A DNA stretch of 64,000 nucleotides, taken from positions 1,426,001-1,490,000 of the forward strand of contig NZ_JACJFN010000001.1 of NCBI RefSeq assembly GCF_014164785.1. Reading direction: 5' to 3'. This DNA comes from Aquipseudomonas guryensis. GTDB lineage: Bacteria; Pseudomonadota; Gammaproteobacteria; Pseudomonadales; Pseudomonadaceae. The notes beneath the pieces were generated by a model. It did no database searches. It was not told where the DNA came from and was given only the letters and a program-made list of their open reading frames with translations. Each line of letters opens with the position of its first letter. Positions within the stretch are counted from its first letter, which is position 1. This document shows positions 62,021-64,000 of this stretch, piece by piece. The translations under genes were made by a program, and so were the position numbers.

Positions 62021-63709
62021 TTAACTGGGCAGCAGTCCAGCTATGCGGGCGATGCTCGGGTACTTCTTCAGCTCCTCCGCCATGCGACAAATCGGGGCGC
62101 TGCCATAGCTGTCCCCCACGTTGGATGCTGCGTGGCCAGTCAACCAGTCATGCACTTCCTTGGGAATGCCCGCTTCGCGGCAGAGCGTCTTGAAGGCGTG
62201 GCGGAACCCATGGGCGGGCTTGGCCGCACTTTGAAGCTTCACAATGTCATCGAGATAGTCACTCCAGGCCTTGCCCACGGCATGGCCGAGGCCGTCCTTG
62301 TGGGGCTTCAGCTTCGGGAATAGGCGCCCGTCAGCCGGGACGCTGTCCTTGTAGGCGAGGAAGCCCAGGGCCAGGAGGTCGGCGTGCAGCGGTACCTTGC
62401 GACGACTGCTGGCTGTCTTCAGCGACTTCCCGTCGCCGGGGCGTATGGCGAGGCACCAGATGCCTGACTCTGCCTCTTGCTCCACGTCGGATACCAAGAG
62501 CTGTGCGACCTCCTCGCGACGTGCGCCTGTGTAGGCCATGAGTAGCGGGAGCCAGTAAAGCGCCTGACCATAGTCGGCAATCTGAGGCTTCCACTGGCCA
62601 TGAAATAACGGGCTGCAGAAGATGGCTGCCAGTTCCTTGCGGCTGTATCCCTTGTCAGGGGATTCATTGTGAAGGGCGGCTTTGTTGATTGCGTTACGAA
62701 GGTCGCGCAGCACTCCAGAAGTGGCCACTGGCTCCTCCTTCATGGCCTCCAGGCGCTCACAGGCGAACTTGAAGATGGTCGCCAGTGCGGCCAGCTTCTT
62801 GCGTATCGTCGCCAGCTCCATGGTAGCGGCGCCCTGGTCAACTTGAGCGCGCAATGCGTCCAAGGTCAGGCCGGGCTTCCAACGGCCTTTGGGGAGTTGG
62901 CCCAGGGTGACGCGGAAGTGGTGGATGGTGGCCTTGGTTACCTGCGATGCGGGAATGTCACCGACCACGAAGATCAGGCGCTGCATGCAGTCCGTGTATT
63001 CGGCGATGGTCTTCGATAGGTCGCCCAGGCCGGCGCTGTCCTGGCGTTTCGACTCGACCCACTTGGACGCCACTTCGGACAACCTGAGCCCCTTGCCTGT
63101 ACGCCCGAGGGAGGGGGCTTCCTGCGTCAGCGGAAGCGAGGCTGCGGGGAGGGCGGGTGTCGTGCGCCAGTCGCCGTGGTGGCGTTGCAGGGCGGTTTTG
63201 CACAAGGTTTGCCAGGCCAGGAAGAACTCCCGATGGAGTGCGGAATGGGTCGGGGAGGTCGGCGGGGGCACTGGATGCCCGGCTGCGGCTAGGGTCTTTC
63301 GCGTGGCATCAGCCAAGAGGACCTGAAGGGAAGGGCACTCTTCGTCCATCACTTCCAGGGGTGTCACGACGTCGCCGCCGGAGCGGGCCAGGAACTGGTG
63401 AATCAGGTCGTTCTCGCGCTCCCAAGCAGCCAGCTCGGCAGCTACCCAGCGGTCGGCCAGCTTAGGGGCGTCGGCGGGTAGAAGGGACGACTCACTCCGC
63501 AGGGAGGCGCGGGCCAGCTTGATAGCCGCTTCGCAGCGGGCGGACTCCTCCGCGAACGGGATGCGGGCCTCGGTCAGACTCTTGGTGCCCAGGGACACCT
63601 TCCACTCCGAGCCACGTCCTACCAGGGAGCGAAGCTCCTTCGGGATGACCTTTCGATAGTAGTAAGTCCCGGTCTTCGGGCACTGGAACGGCTGCGGCAT
63701 GGCACCCAC
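62021..63709 (-). CDS. Tyrosine integrase of the tRNA-Phe element
   Basis: A 562-residue site-specific recombinase. The N-terminus has a DUF6538-like segment (KTGTYYYRKVIPKELRSLVG) and a core-binding part. The catalytic set is Arg397 in TGARREEVAQ, His500 and Arg503 in HGFRHAF, His526 in LTGHAASN and Tyr535 in DSYG. The start is GTG behind AAAGGAGG at eight bases. It lies next to the intact tRNA-Phe and flanks the arm-type repeats, so it drives integration and excision. Confidence 0.95.
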   Translation of the reverse strand: MGAMPQPFQCPKTGTYYYRKVIPKELRSLVGRGSEWKVSLGTKSLTEARIPFAEESARCEAAIKLARASLRSESSLLPADAPKLADRWVAAELAAWERENDLIHQFLARSGGDVVTPLEVMDEECPSLQVLLADATRKTLAAAGHPVPPPTSPTHSALHREFFLAWQTLCKTALQRHHGDWRTTPALPAASLPLTQEAPSLGRTGKGLRLSEVASKWVESKRQDSAGLGDLSKTIAEYTDCMQRLIFVVGDIPASQVTKATIHHFRVTLGQLPKGRWKPGLTLDALRAQVDQGAATMELATIRKKLAALATIFKFACERLEAMKEEPVATSGVLRDLRNAINKAALHNESPDKGYSRKELAAIFCSPLFHGQWKPQIADYGQALYWLPLLMAYTGARREEVAQLLVSDVEQEAESGIWCLAIRPGDGKSLKTASSRRKVPLHADLLALGFLAYKDSVPADGRLFPKLKPHKDGLGHAVGKAWSDYLDDIVKLQSAAKPAHGFRHAFKTLCREAGIPKEVHDWLTGHAASNVGDSYGSAPICRMAEELKKYPSIARIAGLLPS

Positions 63710-63710
63710 T

Positions 63711-63731
63711 TTGTACGCCTCCTTTGTACGA
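63711..63731 (+). repeat. Paired integrase arm-type repeats, right end
   Basis: TTGTACGC at 63711-63718 and TTGTACGA at 63724-63731, again 13 bases apart and in the same orientation as at the left end. The repeats overlap the ribosome site of the integrase gene, so integrase binding could also repress its own synthesis. Confidence 0.65.
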
Positions 63732-63763
63732 ATCCGGGGGCGCAGCTAGGAGGGCCATAAACA

Positions 63764-63795
63764 AAAAACCCCTGAAGCCTTACGGGATCAGGGGT
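63764..63795 (-). terminator. Terminator downstream of tRNA-Phe, element-supplied
   Basis: Arms cccctga/tcagggg with an A run on the left side, ending the leftward tRNA transcript. It replaces the original terminator now stranded at 57017-57048. Confidence 0.8.
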
Positions 63796-63805
63796 CTCGG
63801 TATCT

Positions 63806-63881
63806 TGGTGCCCAGGGACGGAATCGAACCGCCGACACGGGGATTTTCAATCCCCTGCTCTACCGACTGAGCTACCTGGGC
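63806..63881 (-). tRNA. tRNA-Phe (anticodon GAA), integration target
   Basis: A 76-base cloverleaf with encoded CCA. Acceptor arms are GCCCAGG/CCTGGGC, the D arm is GCTCAGTCGGTAGAGC, the anticodon stem-loop reads GGGGATTGAAAATCCCC and the T arm is GGCGGTTCGATTCCGTC. The 3' part is the attachment core of the element. DNA to its right (63882-64000) shows no gene. Confidence 0.96.
63812..63835. repeat. Near-end attachment repeat inside tRNA-Phe
   Basis: 24 bases identical to 57067-57090. It covers the T arm and part of the acceptor 3' strand of the intact tRNA. Confidence 0.85.
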
Positions 63882-64000
63882 AACGGGGCGCTATTAAACG
63901 GATTTGGCGTTGCAGTGTCAAGCCAGAGAAAGAAAAAATTTCAGTAAAGACGGGCGCTTACGAAATTTACGGGTCTTGCGGGGGGGCGCTGCGTGCTGCG

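Larger units (their letters stand above)
57067..63835. mobile_element. Integrated element in tRNA-Phe, about 6.8 kb
   Basis: The element is bounded by a 24-base perfect direct repeat matching the T-arm end of tRNA-Phe (57067-57090 and 63812-63835). The intact tRNA lies at the right end next to the integrase gene, as expected for tRNA-targeting elements. Both ends hold paired TTGTACG repeats. Cargo: a tyrosine integrase, an Xre/ImmA switch, a serine recombinase, a ParB-like protein and at least five small proteins. I recognise no replication, transfer, capsid, toxin or resistance gene. Confidence 0.88.

Overview
The window looks like chromosome of a Pseudomonas species (Gammaproteobacteria). 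The base composition is mostly G+C-rich. The gene blocks M16 protease-ftsYEX-rpoH, mtgA-thiSG-trmB, yrfG/nudE-cysQ-fabY, dctBD next to rml, and a HisJ/Q/M/P-type ABC operon are familiar Pseudomonas neighbourhoods. Names rest on motifs and remembered family features, because no database search could be run. The exact species cannot be read from the sequence.

Layout. 1-14.5 kb holds core genes: the start of an M16 zinc protease, a BLUF photoreceptor, ftsY-ftsE-ftsX, rpoH, a YhhN-type lysoplasmalogenase, mtgA, a DUF423 protein, thiS-thiG, trmB, a DUF1329 protein, a glycine-zipper protein with a His-rich tail, yrfG, nudE, cysQ and a hot-dog thioesterase. 14.5-23.1 kb (minus strand) holds fabY, dctD-dctB and a compact rmlB-A-C-D operon for dTDP-L-rhamnose.

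23.1-46.2 kb (plus strand) is a large surface-glycan locus. It starts with wecB-wecC (UDP-ManNAcA) and a WbpA-like UDP-sugar dehydrogenase. A complete pseudaminic acid pathway follows (pseB, C, F, G, H, then I). A strikingly A+T-rich sulfotransferase-like gene sits between pseH and pseI. Next come three poorly known genes: a GT-D-fold protein, a GT-B-like protein and a GT28-like transferase. The last block is an APS kinase (cysC), a membrane protein with a kinase-like C-terminal domain, two GT4-like transferases, and an MBOAT acyltransferase with an SGNH-like partner. No flippase, polymerase, ABC exporter or initiating transferase is present. Together the genes suggest a pseudaminate- and ManNAcA-type glycan that may be sulfated and O-acylated.

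46.3-56.9 kb returns to core-type genes: tRNA-Thr, a methyltransferase, a basic amino-acid ABC importer, a CHASE2 adenylate cyclase with SH3 and M48 partners, a repeat-rich gap and a GAF/HD-GYP protein.

57.07-63.84 kb is a small integrated element in the 3' end of tRNA-Phe. It has a decayed direct repeat of the tRNA end on the far side, paired integrase arm-type repeats at both ends, a tyrosine integrase, an Xre/ImmA switch with a palindromic operator, a serine recombinase with a res-like array, a ParB-like protein and several small unknown proteins.

The most interesting material is the sulfotransferase/APS-kinase/TM-kinase-like part of the glycan locus and the two-recombinase element in tRNA-Phe.
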